Shown here: in pieces, positions 33,727-42,204 of the stretch
Position numbering within the stretch: the first letter of the stretch is position 1
Layout of the letters: every line of letters starts with the position of its first letter
From: CAZSBB01 sp964605235
GTDB lineage: Bacteria; Planctomycetota; Phycisphaerae; Phycisphaerales; Phycisphaeraceae
Assembly: GCA_964605235.1 (NCBI GenBank)
Contig: CAZSBB010000020.1
Location: 46,887 to 110,886, forward strand
Length of the DNA stretch: 64,000 bases
Direction of reading: 5' to 3'
The notes under the pieces: generated by a model
Told to the model about the DNA's origin: nothing
Seen by the model: the letters and a program-made list of their open reading frames with translations, nothing else
Database searches by the model: none
Program-made: the position numbers and the translations under genes

Positions 33727-34596
33727 TTAACCCGGCTCCCGCACCCAGCGCGGCAGATCGTCGCCGACGCCGGGTTGCAGAACATGGCGATAGAAAACGA
33801 TTCGGCTCAGCTCCGGCGAATCCGGAAGCTCGATTTCCCAGAAGCCCTGTCCGTAAGGCGAGGATTTTCGACACAGGCACGGGGCGCCGGTGTTCAGGTC
33901 GAGCAATTTTTCGCTGCGCTGCCAGCGCCACGGCTGATGCACATGGCCATGAACGTAGAGCGTGGACGCGGGGCAGGCGGTCAGCCGTTGGAGCAACTCG
34001 TCCTGCTCCTGCAACTGATGCTCCCACGACGCCGGCTTGTATTGCGGCGGGTTGCCCAGGGCGTAGTGGTTGAGCACGATCAGGCCCTGCGCTGCGGTGA
34101 GGCGGCGCAAGCTGCGGTCGAGCGCTTCCATCTGAGCCGTACCCAGCCGGCCGCGCGAACTGAGCCAGCGCGGCGTCGCCGAGTCCAGCCGGAGCAGTTG
34201 CCAGCAGTTCGTCAGCGGCGTCAGGCTGGGCATCGCGGGCATCAGTTCGCCAAACGCTTTTTCCATCGCCTGCTGCCGCGCTGAAGCGAAGGTGTAGCGA
34301 TCATGATTGCCCGGCACCAGCGCGACCGGAGCGAACTGCGCCACCTCGCGCACCAGGGCGGCGGCGTCGGCGAACTCGCCCGGCAGGCTGGTGGTGGTGA
34401 AGTCGCCGCTGAACAACACCTGGTCGGGCGCGAGGGCGCGCAACTGCTCGACCAGCGGCTGCGCCAGCTCCCGGCGAAATCGGCGCCGGCGGTTGAGCCA
34501 CAGGTTGGTCTGACCCAACAGACGCTTGCCCAAGAGCCGCAGGGGGCTGCACGCCAGACGGTACAGATGAATATCGCCGACCAGAGCTAAACGCAT
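33727..34596 (-). CDS. Calcineurin-like metallophosphoesterase
   Basis: This 289-aa cytoplasmic phosphoesterase has the complete dinuclear-metal motif series in order: GDIH (7-10), GDF (about 64-66), GNHDR (about 95-99), the His of NHYALG (about 175-180) and GHVHQ (about 216-220). The central region has a basic patch (WLNRRRRFRREL). The substrate (nucleotides, UDP-sugars or protein phosphate) cannot be told from sequence. A TAGAAT box ends 6 nt before the ATG and there is no Shine-Dalgarno, so the mRNA is probably leaderless. It is divergent from the membrane-protein gene at 34709. Confidence 0.88.
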   Translation of the reverse strand: MRLALVGDIHLYRLACSPLRLLGKRLLGQTNLWLNRRRRFRRELAQPLVEQLRALAPDQVLFSGDFTTTSLPGEFADAAALVREVAQFAPVALVPGNHDRYTFASARQQAMEKAFGELMPAMPSLTPLTNCWQLLRLDSATPRWLSSRGRLGTAQMEALDRSLRRLTAAQGLIVLNHYALGNPPQYKPASWEHQLQEQDELLQRLTACPASTLYVHGHVHQPWRWQRSEKLLDLNTGAPCLCRKSSPYGQGFWEIELPDSPELSRIVFYRHVLQPGVGDDLPRWVREPG

Positions 34597-34602
34597 GACA
34601 GG

Positions 34603-34608
34603 ATTCTA
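34603..34608 (-). promoter_or_regulatory. -10 box of the metallophosphoesterase gene
   Basis: TAGAAT on the minus strand, ending 6 nt before the ATG at 34596; leaderless arrangement. The -35 match is weak. Confidence 0.5.
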
Positions 34609-34708
34609 CCGGCCGTGCAACCTGCTGCACGCGCTGACGGTAGCACGGGATAGACACGTGTCGCCATCGGGGGTTGCACTTCCTTTTCCCGCCCGGAGGG
34701 TTGTCGCC

Positions 34709-35197
34709 ATGACGCGAAACCTGTGGCGGTTGGGACTGGACGGACTGCTGGCGCTGGCGGGGTTGACCTTATTGACCACCGGCCTGCTGATGGAATGGGT
34801 GCTTCCGCCCGGCAGCCGCGGCGCGTCCGTCTGGAGTTGGACCCGGCACGACTGGGGCGAGGTGCATTTCATCGCCGCCATGGTGGTGCTGGCGCTGGTG
34901 TTTGTGCATGTGCTGCTCAACTGGACGTGGGTGTGCTCGGTTGCCGCGCGCTGGCTCTGGCCGCGGGACAGTCAGGTCAGCAAAACCAAGCGCCGCGTGA
35001 GCGGAGTGCTCACCGTGTTGCTGCTCATCGGCGCGGTGGGTGGTTTCCTGTGGGCCGCGCAGTCAGCGCTGCAACGCGACCCCTCCGGGAGCGGGGGCGG
35101 TGAGCATGGGCGGCATAGCCAGCAGACGCTTGAGTCAGCTCAACCAGCACAGGCCGCATTCCTGCCCGGTTCGGGGCGACGGCAGCGCGGGCGGTAG
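34709..35197 (+). CDS. DUF4405-like small membrane protein
   Basis: The ATG at 34709 is chosen for its GGAGGG site 8 nt upstream, giving 162 aa. Three membrane helices are visible (about residues 10-28, 48-70 and 88-108). Helix 2 carries WGEVHFIAAMVVLALVFVHVLLNW, with two His spaced like the haem ligands of cytochrome-b-type four-helix proteins, a pattern typical of DUF4405. The C-terminal 50 residues are Gln/Ser/Arg-rich and probably disordered. Haem binding and an electron-transfer role are possible but unproven. The gene ends just before a large palindrome. Confidence 0.7.
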   Translation: MTRNLWRLGLDGLLALAGLTLLTTGLLMEWVLPPGSRGASVWSWTRHDWGEVHFIAAMVVLALVFVHVLLNWTWVCSVAARWLWPRDSQVSKTKRRVSGVLTVLLLIGAVGGFLWAAQSALQRDPSGSGGGEHGRHSQQTLESAQPAQAAFLPGSGRRQRGR

Positions 35198-35214
35198 GAA
35201 CAGCGGTGGGGGGG

Positions 35215-35279
35215 GGGTAAAAAAGGGGATAAGTACATTATTTTTAAGAAAAATAATGTACTTATCCCCTTTTTTACCC
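35215..35279. repeat. 31-bp perfect palindrome, AT-rich hairpin element
   Basis: The arms at 35215-35245 and 35249-35279 are perfect inverted copies (core GGGGATAAGTACATTATTTT) around an AAG loop. It is AT-rich in a GC-rich region, and a run of ten G precedes the T of the left arm. The element resembles REP/RAYT or IS200-family hairpins. Its stems also contain T-rich and A-rich flanks, so it could terminate transcription in both directions between the DUF4405 and glycosidase-like genes. Confidence 0.85.
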
Positions 35280-35352
35280 GCTGGCCGACCAGTTACGTCG
35301 TCGCTACAGTGCGACCGATCCTCCACGCGTCCCGTACCCGCAGGAGCCGCTC

Positions 35353-36342
35353 ATGCATCCGTTGTTTGGCGTTCAGTGGCGCGTCCGCGAGCAGCCGATC
35401 CTCTCGGCGATGACCACGCGCCTCTCGTGGTGCCGGGTGACGTTGTACAACCCGACTGTCGTGAAGCGTGGCCAGGAATACCTCCTGTGGTTCGTGGGCA
35501 ATTCCTCGCAGACCCGCGCTCCGGACCATTCGCTGGGCTTGGCGCGCTCCACCGATGGCGTGCACTTTGAACCCGTGGGTGACGAGCCGGTGCTGCGGGG
35601 TTCGGACTTGCCGTTTGGCCGCGGCATCCACACGCCGCATGTGCTGTGGAATGATGACCTGCAGCGCTTTGACCTCTGGTTCAGCGCGATCGATGCCGAC
35701 GCCATTCAGGCGGAGCGCATGGTCAATGTGGTCCAACTGCTCGGCCACGCCCACAGCCGCGACGGCATTCACTGGCAGGTGAACCCCCAGCCGCTGTGGC
35801 GCCAGTTGCGCGGGCCCTGCGTGTGGCGCGACGCCACCGGCTACCAGATGTGGGCCGGTGCTGCTCCCGAGCCCACCGATGACTTTGGCGAAATCGTCTC
35901 GCGCATCTGGCGGTTCACCTCACCCGACGGCCTGAACTGGCGCCGGGATGCCCACCCCTGCGTGCAGCCGACGCCCGCCATCGCTTCGACCGTCTACCCC
36001 TGCGTGCATGTCCATCAGGGGCAGTACATCCTGTGGTACGGCTGTCATGTCCCCAAGCCGCAGGGGGGCGGTTTTCAACTGTACGCCTCCACATCCGACG
36101 ACGGCCTGACCTGGACCCATCACCATGATGTGCCTGCCTTGCCGCGCTCCGGCGATCGGGCGCGGTTTGACGGCCATTACACCTCGACCCCCAGCCTGGT
36201 GCTCGAACCCGGCCGGGCCCTGCTGTATTACAGCACGCGCGATCTGGATATGCTGTTCGGGCGCGGCGACGGCGCCATCGGCGTCGATCGGCAGGGCATC
36301 TATCGGCACATCGGCGTAGCGGAAGCGGATTGGCCGGGGTAG
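35353..36342 (+). CDS. Five-bladed beta-propeller glycosidase-like protein (GH43/GH32/GH130 superfamily)
   Basis: This 329-aa protein has the repeated blade pattern of furanosidase/mannoside-phosphorylase propellers: NPTVVKRGQEYLLWFVGNS (about 36-54), LGLARSTDGVHFEPVGDEPVL (about 62-82), HTPHVLWNDDLQRFDLWFSA, HAHSRDGIHWQV, RGPCVWRDATGYQMWAGA, and YASTSDDGLTWTHH. AGGAG precedes the ATG. There is no signal peptide, so it would act on imported oligosaccharides inside the cell. Candidate catalytic acids in the blade centres cannot be fixed by eye. Substrate unknown. It stands alone between the palindrome and rpsB. Confidence 0.75.
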   Translation: MHPLFGVQWRVREQPILSAMTTRLSWCRVTLYNPTVVKRGQEYLLWFVGNSSQTRAPDHSLGLARSTDGVHFEPVGDEPVLRGSDLPFGRGIHTPHVLWNDDLQRFDLWFSAIDADAIQAERMVNVVQLLGHAHSRDGIHWQVNPQPLWRQLRGPCVWRDATGYQMWAGAAPEPTDDFGEIVSRIWRFTSPDGLNWRRDAHPCVQPTPAIASTVYPCVHVHQGQYILWYGCHVPKPQGGGFQLYASTSDDGLTWTHHHDVPALPRSGDRARFDGHYTSTPSLVLEPGRALLYYSTRDLDMLFGRGDGAIGVDRQGIYRHIGVAEADWPG

Positions 36343-36425
36343 GGGCGTTCACAACCGGGGCGATCATGCGGCTGCACGGCGGCTCAGGCGCTCTGCAAGG
36401 ATCGCTCCAGCCCCCATTTCTGGAT

Positions 36426-36453
36426 TTGCGGCCCCCCGGTCTCGTGCTACAAT
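36426..36453 (+). promoter_or_regulatory. rpsB-tsf promoter
   Basis: TTGCGG (36426-36431), a 16-nt spacer, TACAAT (36448-36453). The start codon of rpsB is about 216 nt further on, leaving a long structured leader. Confidence 0.65.
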
Positions 36454-36459
36454 GTCCCT

Positions 36460-36669
36460 TCAGTCTCGGTGGGATCAGCATCGGCTGGCGGCATCCTGAG
36501 CATGGGGCTCAGTTGCCGATTACTGACTTCGCACGCCGGTTTTTTGCCGGTGTTTCATTCTCCCAAGCGCCCTTTTGGGCAGGGAACCCCGGCCGACAGC
36601 CACTGTGGTTGTCCCGGGCTGGTCAACTTCCTGCCGGTGTCGCTGCCTCGGTTTTGAAGGAGTTTCTCT
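36460..36669 (+). promoter_or_regulatory. Long structured 5' leader of rpsB
   Basis: The leader contains at least two GC-rich hairpins: one around 36533-36555 with a T-rich loop followed by TTTC, and a CGCCC-TTTT-GGGC one around 36568-36580. An AAGGAG-type site sits at about 36656-36662. In other bacteria S2 or S1-S2 bind leaders of this operon; autoregulation is an inference. Confidence 0.45.
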
Positions 36670-37503
36670 ATGGCTTCGCTGGTGAAAGACCTGGTCGATG
36701 CCGGCATCCACTTTGGACACCGCGCCACCCACTGGAACCCGAAGATGGGGCCCTACATCTTCGGCAAACGCAACAAGATTCATATCATCGACGTCAAAGC
36801 GACCATCAAAGGTCTCCTGCTGGCGCGTAAGTTCCTGACCCGCGTGGTCGGCTCCGGCAAAGACGTCCTCTTCGTCGGCACCAAACGCCAGGCCCGCGCC
36901 AGCCTTGAACAGTTCGTGCCTGAAACCGGCATGCACTACGTCACCGAACGCTGGCTCGGCGGCACCCTCACCAACTTCCGCACCATCCGCGACCGCCTCA
37001 AGCGGCTTGAAGAACTCGAAGGTCTCGAGGAAACCGGCGCCATCAACAGCTACTCCAAGAAAATGGAGAGCCAGCTCAACCGCGAAAAGACCAAGATCCT
37101 GCGCAACCTCGCGGGCATCCGCAACATGACCAAGCTTCCGGGCGCCATGGTCATCATCGACGTCAACCGCGAGCTCAACGCTCTGCGCGAAGCCCGCAAG
37201 CTGGGCATTCCCACCATCTGCCTGATCGACACCGACGGCGACCCGGACTTTGCCGACATTCCCATCCCCGGCAACGACGACGCCATGCGGGCGATCGAAG
37301 TGGTGGTCAAGGCCCTGTGCGCTGCGGTCGCGGAAGGCAAGCAGTCCCGCGCCGCCGCCGCCGAAGGCCATGACGCCGGCGGGGAGGCCCCGCGCCGCCG
37401 CAGCAGCCGCGCTCAGTACGCCGCCGCCACCGCCGCCGCCGCTGCCGCCGCCGATGACAGCAGCGCCGCACAGCAGCCCGCCGCCGCTTCGCCGGAAAAC
37501 TAA
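36670..37503 (+). CDS. rpsB: 30S ribosomal protein S2
   Basis: S2 is a late-binding protein of the 30S head-body junction. The 277-aa product shows AGIHFGHRATHWNPKMGPYIFGKRN, HIIDVKATIKGL, LFVGTKRQA, ERWLGGTLTNFRTI and LIDTDGDPDFADIPIPGNDDAMRAIE. The C-terminus carries a 55-residue Ala/Arg/Gln-rich low-complexity tail (about 223-277) beyond the usual S2 core, of a kind seen in some high-GC lineages. It is the first gene of the classical rpsB-tsf pair. Confidence 0.97.
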   Translation: MASLVKDLVDAGIHFGHRATHWNPKMGPYIFGKRNKIHIIDVKATIKGLLLARKFLTRVVGSGKDVLFVGTKRQARASLEQFVPETGMHYVTERWLGGTLTNFRTIRDRLKRLEELEGLEETGAINSYSKKMESQLNREKTKILRNLAGIRNMTKLPGAMVIIDVNRELNALREARKLGIPTICLIDTDGDPDFADIPIPGNDDAMRAIEVVVKALCAAVAEGKQSRAAAAEGHDAGGEAPRRRSSRAQYAAATAAAAAAADDSSAAQQPAAASPEN

Positions 37504-37605
37504 GCAACCGTTCGCCGAACATGACATCGTGGGCGCAGGCTGGGGCAGCAGTGTCCCTCAGCGCCTGACTTCCCGCCCCAATCAACTAGTGCAGGAGTTT
37601 GAACC

Positions 37606-38415
37606 ATGGCGATTTCCGCCAAGGATGTGATGGCCCTTCGACAGCTCACCGGCCTGGGCATGATGGAATGCAAGGCTGCCCTGACCGAAACCGATGGCGA
37701 CATCGAAAAAGCCAAGGACCTGTTGCGCACCAAGGGTCTGGCGAAGATGGACGGCCGAACTGATCGTGTGTCCGCCGAGGGCCGCATCGCCGCCGCCGTC
37801 TCCGCGGACCACACCCGCGCCGCCATCGTCGAGGTCAACAGCGAAACCGACTTCACCGCCGGCAACGACAGCTTCAAGGCCATGATCACCAGGATCACCC
37901 AGGAAGCTCTCAAACAGGAGCCGGGCGAAGTCACCAAGACCGACGCCATGCAGGCCGCCATTGACGAAGTGCGTTTGACCACCAAGGAAAACGTGCAGTT
38001 CAAACGCGGCATGGTCGTCGGCGGCGCGGGGACCAAGGTCGGCAGCTATGTTCACTTCACCGGCAAGAGCGGCTCGCTGATCGCTCTGCAAGGCGAAGGC
38101 GTCACCGATCAACTCATGAGCGACCTGTGCATGCACATCGTCGCCGCCGTCCCCGCCCCCATGGGCCTCAAGGATGAAGACCTGCCCGCCGAGCTGATCG
38201 CCAAGGAACGCGAGATCGCCATTGCTCAGGCGATGGAGTCCGGCAAGCCGCGCAACATCGCCGAGAAGATCGTCGAAGGCAAGATGCGCAAGTTCTTCGA
38301 AGAACGCGTGCTCACCAAGCAGCCGTTCATCAAGGACGACAAGCAGACCGTCGCCCAGATTCTGCCCAAGGGCGTCACCGTCACCGCCTTCGCCCGCTAC
38401 AACGTCGGCGGCTGA
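37606..38415 (+). CDS. tsf: Elongation factor Ts
   Basis: EF-Ts exchanges GDP for GTP on EF-Tu. The 269-aa product has the UBA-like N-terminal domain with VMALRQLTGLGMMECKAALTETDGD (about 8-32), the core VEVNSETDFTAGNDSF (about 76-91) and the IVEGKMRKFF segment of the C-terminal dimerisation part. It lies 102 bp after rpsB, and the pair ends at the terminator at 38444. Confidence 0.97.
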   Translation: MAISAKDVMALRQLTGLGMMECKAALTETDGDIEKAKDLLRTKGLAKMDGRTDRVSAEGRIAAAVSADHTRAAIVEVNSETDFTAGNDSFKAMITRITQEALKQEPGEVTKTDAMQAAIDEVRLTTKENVQFKRGMVVGGAGTKVGSYVHFTGKSGSLIALQGEGVTDQLMSDLCMHIVAAVPAPMGLKDEDLPAELIAKEREIAIAQAMESGKPRNIAEKIVEGKMRKFFEERVLTKQPFIKDDKQTVAQILPKGVTVTAFARYNVGG

Positions 38416-38443
38416 TCACCACCGACCACCACAACGACCTCAC

Positions 38444-38473
38444 CAACCCCCGCACGCCGGGGGTTGTTTTTTT
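38444..38473 (+). terminator. Rho-independent terminator of the rpsB-tsf operon
   Basis: A 9-bp perfect stem (38444-38452 with 38458-38466), a 5-nt loop, then seven T residues, 28 nt after the tsf stop. Confidence 0.9.
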
Positions 38474-38481
38474 CATGCTTC

Positions 38482-38598
38482 AACGAGCCGGAAGCGTCAG
38501 CGCCGGGCAGCGTCACCACACGCCTTTCACGCACGGCATTCACCAGCACGCCTGCGAAAATCAGACGCCTTCCCCGTCGCTCACGCTTCCGGCTCGTT
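38482..38598. repeat. Inverted repeat element with 16-bp perfect end arms
   Basis: The arms AACGAGCCGGAAGCGT at 38482-38497 and 38583-38598 are perfect inverted copies, and the homology continues imperfectly inward for about 15 bp more. The 117-bp size and terminal inverted repeats suit a MITE-like element. It lies between tsf and hrpB. Confidence 0.75.
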
Positions 38599-38635
38599 AA
38601 CGCGCGAGCTTCACCCGCCGCTACCATGCCCTCCC

Positions 38636-41038
38636 ATGCTCCCCGTGCGCGCCATCGAACCCGACCTGCTGCGTTGCCTGCGCCAAGGCAACCGCGTGGT
38701 GCTGCGCGCGCCCACGGGCTCCGGCAAAACCACACAAACCCCGCAGATGCTCCATGCCGCGCAGCTCGGGACCGGGCGCACCATCGTCCTGCAGCCGCGC
38801 CGGCTCGCCACGCGCCTGGTCGCCCGGCGGGTGGCGCAGGAGATGGGCGTAGCCGTCGGCGCGCTCGTCGGCTACCAGACCCGCCACGAACGCGAGGTCA
38901 GCCGCGCCAGCCGCATCGTCTTCATGACTGAGGGCTTGCTGCTGCGGATGCTGCAACACGATCCGCAGTTGCCCGGCGTGGACGTGGTGGTGCTCGACGA
39001 GTTCCACGAACGCAATCTCGCCGGCGATCTGGTGCTCGCGCTGCTGCGGCAGTTGCAGGAAAGCCATCGGCCGGATCTCAAACTGGTGGTGATGAGCGCC
39101 ACGCTGGATGTGCAGCGTGTGGCGGATTGGCTGCGCTGCCCCGCGCTGGAGGCGTCGGGGCGAACGTTTCCGGTCACGATCAACTACCAGCAGCGCCCCA
39201 CTACTGCGCCGATCTGGACCCAGGCCGCCGAGTGCCTGGCGACCTTGCCTGACGAGGGCGATGTGCTGGTGTTCATGCCCGGTGCGTATGAGATTCGCCG
39301 CACGCTCGACGCCTGCCGGGCGATGGCGCCGGCCGACACCTTGCTGTTGCCGCTGCATGGCGCGCTGTCGCCGCGCGAGCAGGACCTGGCCCTCGCGCCC
39401 GCAAGCCGGCGGAAGGTGATCGTCGCCACCAATGTCGCAGAAACCTCCATCACCATCGACGGCATCCGCCACGTCATCGACAGCGGCCAGGCGCGGATTC
39501 ATCGCTATGACCCGCTGCGTGATCTGAACGTGCTGCGCGTGCTGCCCATCAGCCAGGCCTCCGCCGACCAGCGCGCCGGCCGGGCGGGACGCACCGCGCC
39601 GGGAGAATGTCATCGCCTGTGGACCGCGGCCGAGCATGCGCGAAGGGAAGCCCAGACCCCGCCGGAGGTGCAGCGGCTGGAGCTGTCGTCGACGTTGCTG
39701 TTGCTGCATGATCTGGGTTGGTCCGACCCGTTGGCGCTGCCGTGGCTTGATGTGCCGGAAACAGAGCGGCTCAGTCGGGCGGGCGAATTGCTGCATAGGC
39801 TCGGCGCGCTGGACCACGATGGCGCCCTGACCGAGCAGGGGCGGCTGATGGCGGCCTTTGGCGAGCATCCGCGCGTGGCGCGTCTGCTGATTGAAGCCTC
39901 CCGCCGGGGTTGCCTCGCCCGCGCCAGCAACTGGGCGGCCATCGTCAGCGAGCGCGATCACCGTCGGCCGCTGCCCGGCGCGGGGTCAGCATTAAGCGAT
40001 CTGGAAGTCATCGAGGAAAACGAAGAGCCGACGCGCGAACAGCAGCATGTCGCGCGGCAACTCCGTGAAACGGCGGTGCGGCTGCGACTGAACCTGGCGG
40101 GGCAGGGCGACACCGTGGACCTGCTCAAGTGTCTGCTGGCGGCCTATCCCGATCACCTGGCGCTGCTGCGTGACGCGCGCCAGCGTCATTGCTTCATGCC
40201 CGGCCGGCGGCGCGTGCTGCTCGATGCCCAGAGCCGGGTGGCGGAGGAAGGCCTGCTGCTGGCGCTCGAAGTGCGTGAAGTCGGCAAAGGCGACAGCGCC
40301 CAGACCACGCTGAGCCTCGCCAGCCGAATCGAACCGGCCTGGGTCGAAGAGCTGTATCCCGAGCAGTTGCAACAGCAGGTGCAGCATCGCTGGAACGCCC
40401 AGCAGGGCGTGGTGGAATGCGTCACCGAGCAGCGTCTGGGCGACCTGCCGCTGACCACCGCGGTCCGGCATGAAACCAATCCCCTGCACGCGGGCCCGGT
40501 GCTGGCGGAACAGGTGCTCAATGGTTCATTGGCGCTGGAGCATTGGAATGAGAACGTCACCACCTGGATCGAGCGCGTGCGCTGCGTGGCGGATTGGTTC
40601 CCCCAGCGCGGGCTGCTGACCTACAGCGATGAGGACCTGCGGGTGATCGTGCTGGAAATCCTCGGCGACGCGGTGCGCGCCAGCCAGGTGCGCGACCGCC
40701 CCTGCCTGCCCGCCATCATGGGCGCGCTCAGCTATGACGATCAGCAATTCGTCGAACGCATGGCGCCCACGTCCCTGCCGCTGCCCGGCGGCAAGCGCAT
40801 GAAGCTCACCTACCAGCGCGGCAGTGCCCCGCGCGGGCGCGCCAAAATCCAGGAGCTGTACGACCTGACCCCGCCGCCCACCATCGCCGGCGGGCGCGTC
40901 AAAGTGCTGCTGGAAATCCTCGGCCCCAACTACCGCCCCGTCCAGATCACCGACGACCTGCCCGGCTTCTGGACCGGCCTGTACCCCCAGCTCAAAAAAG
41001 AACTCAAACGCCGCTACCCCAAACACGAATGGCGCTAG
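38636..41038 (+). CDS. hrpB: ATP-dependent RNA helicase HrpB
   Basis: The ATG at 38636 gives 800 aa, normal for HrpB; the frame is open upstream but runs into the tsf region. All DExH motifs are present: I (APTGSGKTT, about 24-32), Ia (QPRRLAT), II (DEFHER), III (MSATLD), V (VATNVAETSITIDGIRHVIDSG) and VI (QRAGRAGR). A helicase-associated domain and the HrpB C-terminal domain follow, ending NYRPVQITDDLPGFW...LKRRYPKHEWR as in the family. HrpB is a DEAH-type helicase of poorly defined RNA role. It may be transcribed from the repeat-containing gap upstream. Confidence 0.93.
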   Translation: MLPVRAIEPDLLRCLRQGNRVVLRAPTGSGKTTQTPQMLHAAQLGTGRTIVLQPRRLATRLVARRVAQEMGVAVGALVGYQTRHEREVSRASRIVFMTEGLLLRMLQHDPQLPGVDVVVLDEFHERNLAGDLVLALLRQLQESHRPDLKLVVMSATLDVQRVADWLRCPALEASGRTFPVTINYQQRPTTAPIWTQAAECLATLPDEGDVLVFMPGAYEIRRTLDACRAMAPADTLLLPLHGALSPREQDLALAPASRRKVIVATNVAETSITIDGIRHVIDSGQARIHRYDPLRDLNVLRVLPISQASADQRAGRAGRTAPGECHRLWTAAEHARREAQTPPEVQRLELSSTLLLLHDLGWSDPLALPWLDVPETERLSRAGELLHRLGALDHDGALTEQGRLMAAFGEHPRVARLLIEASRRGCLARASNWAAIVSERDHRRPLPGAGSALSDLEVIEENEEPTREQQHVARQLRETAVRLRLNLAGQGDTVDLLKCLLAAYPDHLALLRDARQRHCFMPGRRRVLLDAQSRVAEEGLLLALEVREVGKGDSAQTTLSLASRIEPAWVEELYPEQLQQQVQHRWNAQQGVVECVTEQRLGDLPLTTAVRHETNPLHAGPVLAEQVLNGSLALEHWNENVTTWIERVRCVADWFPQRGLLTYSDEDLRVIVLEILGDAVRASQVRDRPCLPAIMGALSYDDQQFVERMAPTSLPLPGGKRMKLTYQRGSAPRGRAKIQELYDLTPPPTIAGGRVKVLLEILGPNYRPVQITDDLPGFWTGLYPQLKKELKRRYPKHEWR

Positions 41039-41141
41039 TTGCCGCAATCATCCAGCGTCCACCAAGCCGCGCTGGTGCTTCTCTCCCTCTTTCTCCTGCT
41101 CTCCTATCTCCTGTCCACTCTCTACTGCCGCTGCGCGGCAG
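41039..41141. other. Intergenic tract with a polypyrimidine run
   Basis: Between convergent hrpB and cysK. It contains about 45 nt of almost pure C/T (41076-41118) and then a short perfect hairpin (CTGCCGC-TGC-GCGGCAG region) next to the cysK stop. No T-run terminator is seen. Confidence 0.4.
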
Positions 41142-42107
41142 TCAGTGCATGTATTCCTGGAACATGGGGGTGGAGAGGTAGCGTTCGCCGAAGCTGGGGA
41201 TGATGACGATGATCATTTTGCCGCGGTTTTCCGGGCGCTGGGCGACGCGGCGGGCGGCGACGACGTTGGCGCCGCTGCTGATGCCGCAGAAAATGCCTTC
41301 TTCCTTCGCCAGTCGGCGGGCCATTTCAAAGGCTTCGTCATTGCCCACGCACTCGACGCCGTCGATGATGGACAGGTCGAGGTTCTTGGGGACAAAGCCG
41401 GCGCCGATGCCCTGAATCTTGTGCGGGCCGGGGTGGATTTCCTGGCCCGAGCGAGTCTGGGTGATGACCGGCGAATCGCTCGGCTCCACCGCCACGCACT
41501 GGAAGCTGGACTTCTGGTTCTTGAGGAATCGGCCGCTGCCGGTGATGGTGCCGCCGGTGCCGACGCCGGCGATCAGCATGTCCGCCTGGCCATCGGTGTC
41601 GACCCAGATTTCCGGGCCGGTGGTCTGCTCGTGGATCGCCGGGTTGGCGGGGTTCTCGAACTGCTGGGGCATCCAGGTGTCCTCCCCGGTGGCGACCAGC
41701 TTGGCGGCTTCCTCGATCGCGCCCTTCATGCCCGCGGCGGCGGGGGTCAGCACGACCTGCGCCCCCAGCGCCCGCAGCAGGGCCCGGCGTTCGATGCTCA
41801 TGCTCTCAGGCATGGTCAGGGTCAGGCGATACCCCTTGGCGGCACACACGAACGCCAGCGCGATGCCGGTGTTCCCGCTGGTCGGTTCGATGACATGGGT
41901 GCCGGGGCGGATGATGCCTTCGCGCTCGGCGGCTTCGATCATCGCCCGGCCAATGCGGTCCTTGACGCTCGCCAGCGGGTTGCTCGGCTCATACTTGGCG
42001 AGCACGGTGGCGTTGTCGGTGTCGATGACGCGATGCAGGCGGATCAACGGGGTGTTGTACGTGGTTTCGGTGATGGTCTGGTAGATGCAGCCGTGCGTCG
42101 GTGGCAT
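41142..42107 (-). CDS. cysK: Cysteine synthase A (O-acetylserine sulfhydrylase)
   Basis: This PLP enzyme joins sulfide to O-acetylserine to make cysteine. The 321-aa product has the PLP-lysine motif NPLASVKDRIG (K49), the substrate loop PTSGNTGIALA (about 75-85), the glycine-rich phosphate loop GVGTGGTITG (about 181-190) and the C-terminal GISSGANV (about 275-282). AGGGG lies 8 nt before the ATG. Cystathionine beta-synthase-like activity cannot be excluded, but no extra domains are present. Confidence 0.95.
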   Translation of the reverse strand: MPPTHGCIYQTITETTYNTPLIRLHRVIDTDNATVLAKYEPSNPLASVKDRIGRAMIEAAEREGIIRPGTHVIEPTSGNTGIALAFVCAAKGYRLTLTMPESMSIERRALLRALGAQVVLTPAAAGMKGAIEEAAKLVATGEDTWMPQQFENPANPAIHEQTTGPEIWVDTDGQADMLIAGVGTGGTITGSGRFLKNQKSSFQCVAVEPSDSPVITQTRSGQEIHPGPHKIQGIGAGFVPKNLDLSIIDGVECVGNDEAFEMARRLAKEEGIFCGISSGANVVAARRVAQRPENRGKMIIVIIPSFGERYLSTPMFQEYMH

Positions 42108-42204
42108 GGCGGTCCCCTTGCTGCACAGGTGTCGGGATGGCGTTTATTTCAGGGACAGGATTATAGGCGACGAACGCCGGCCGTGCCGACTGCCCCTCCG
42201 TTGC

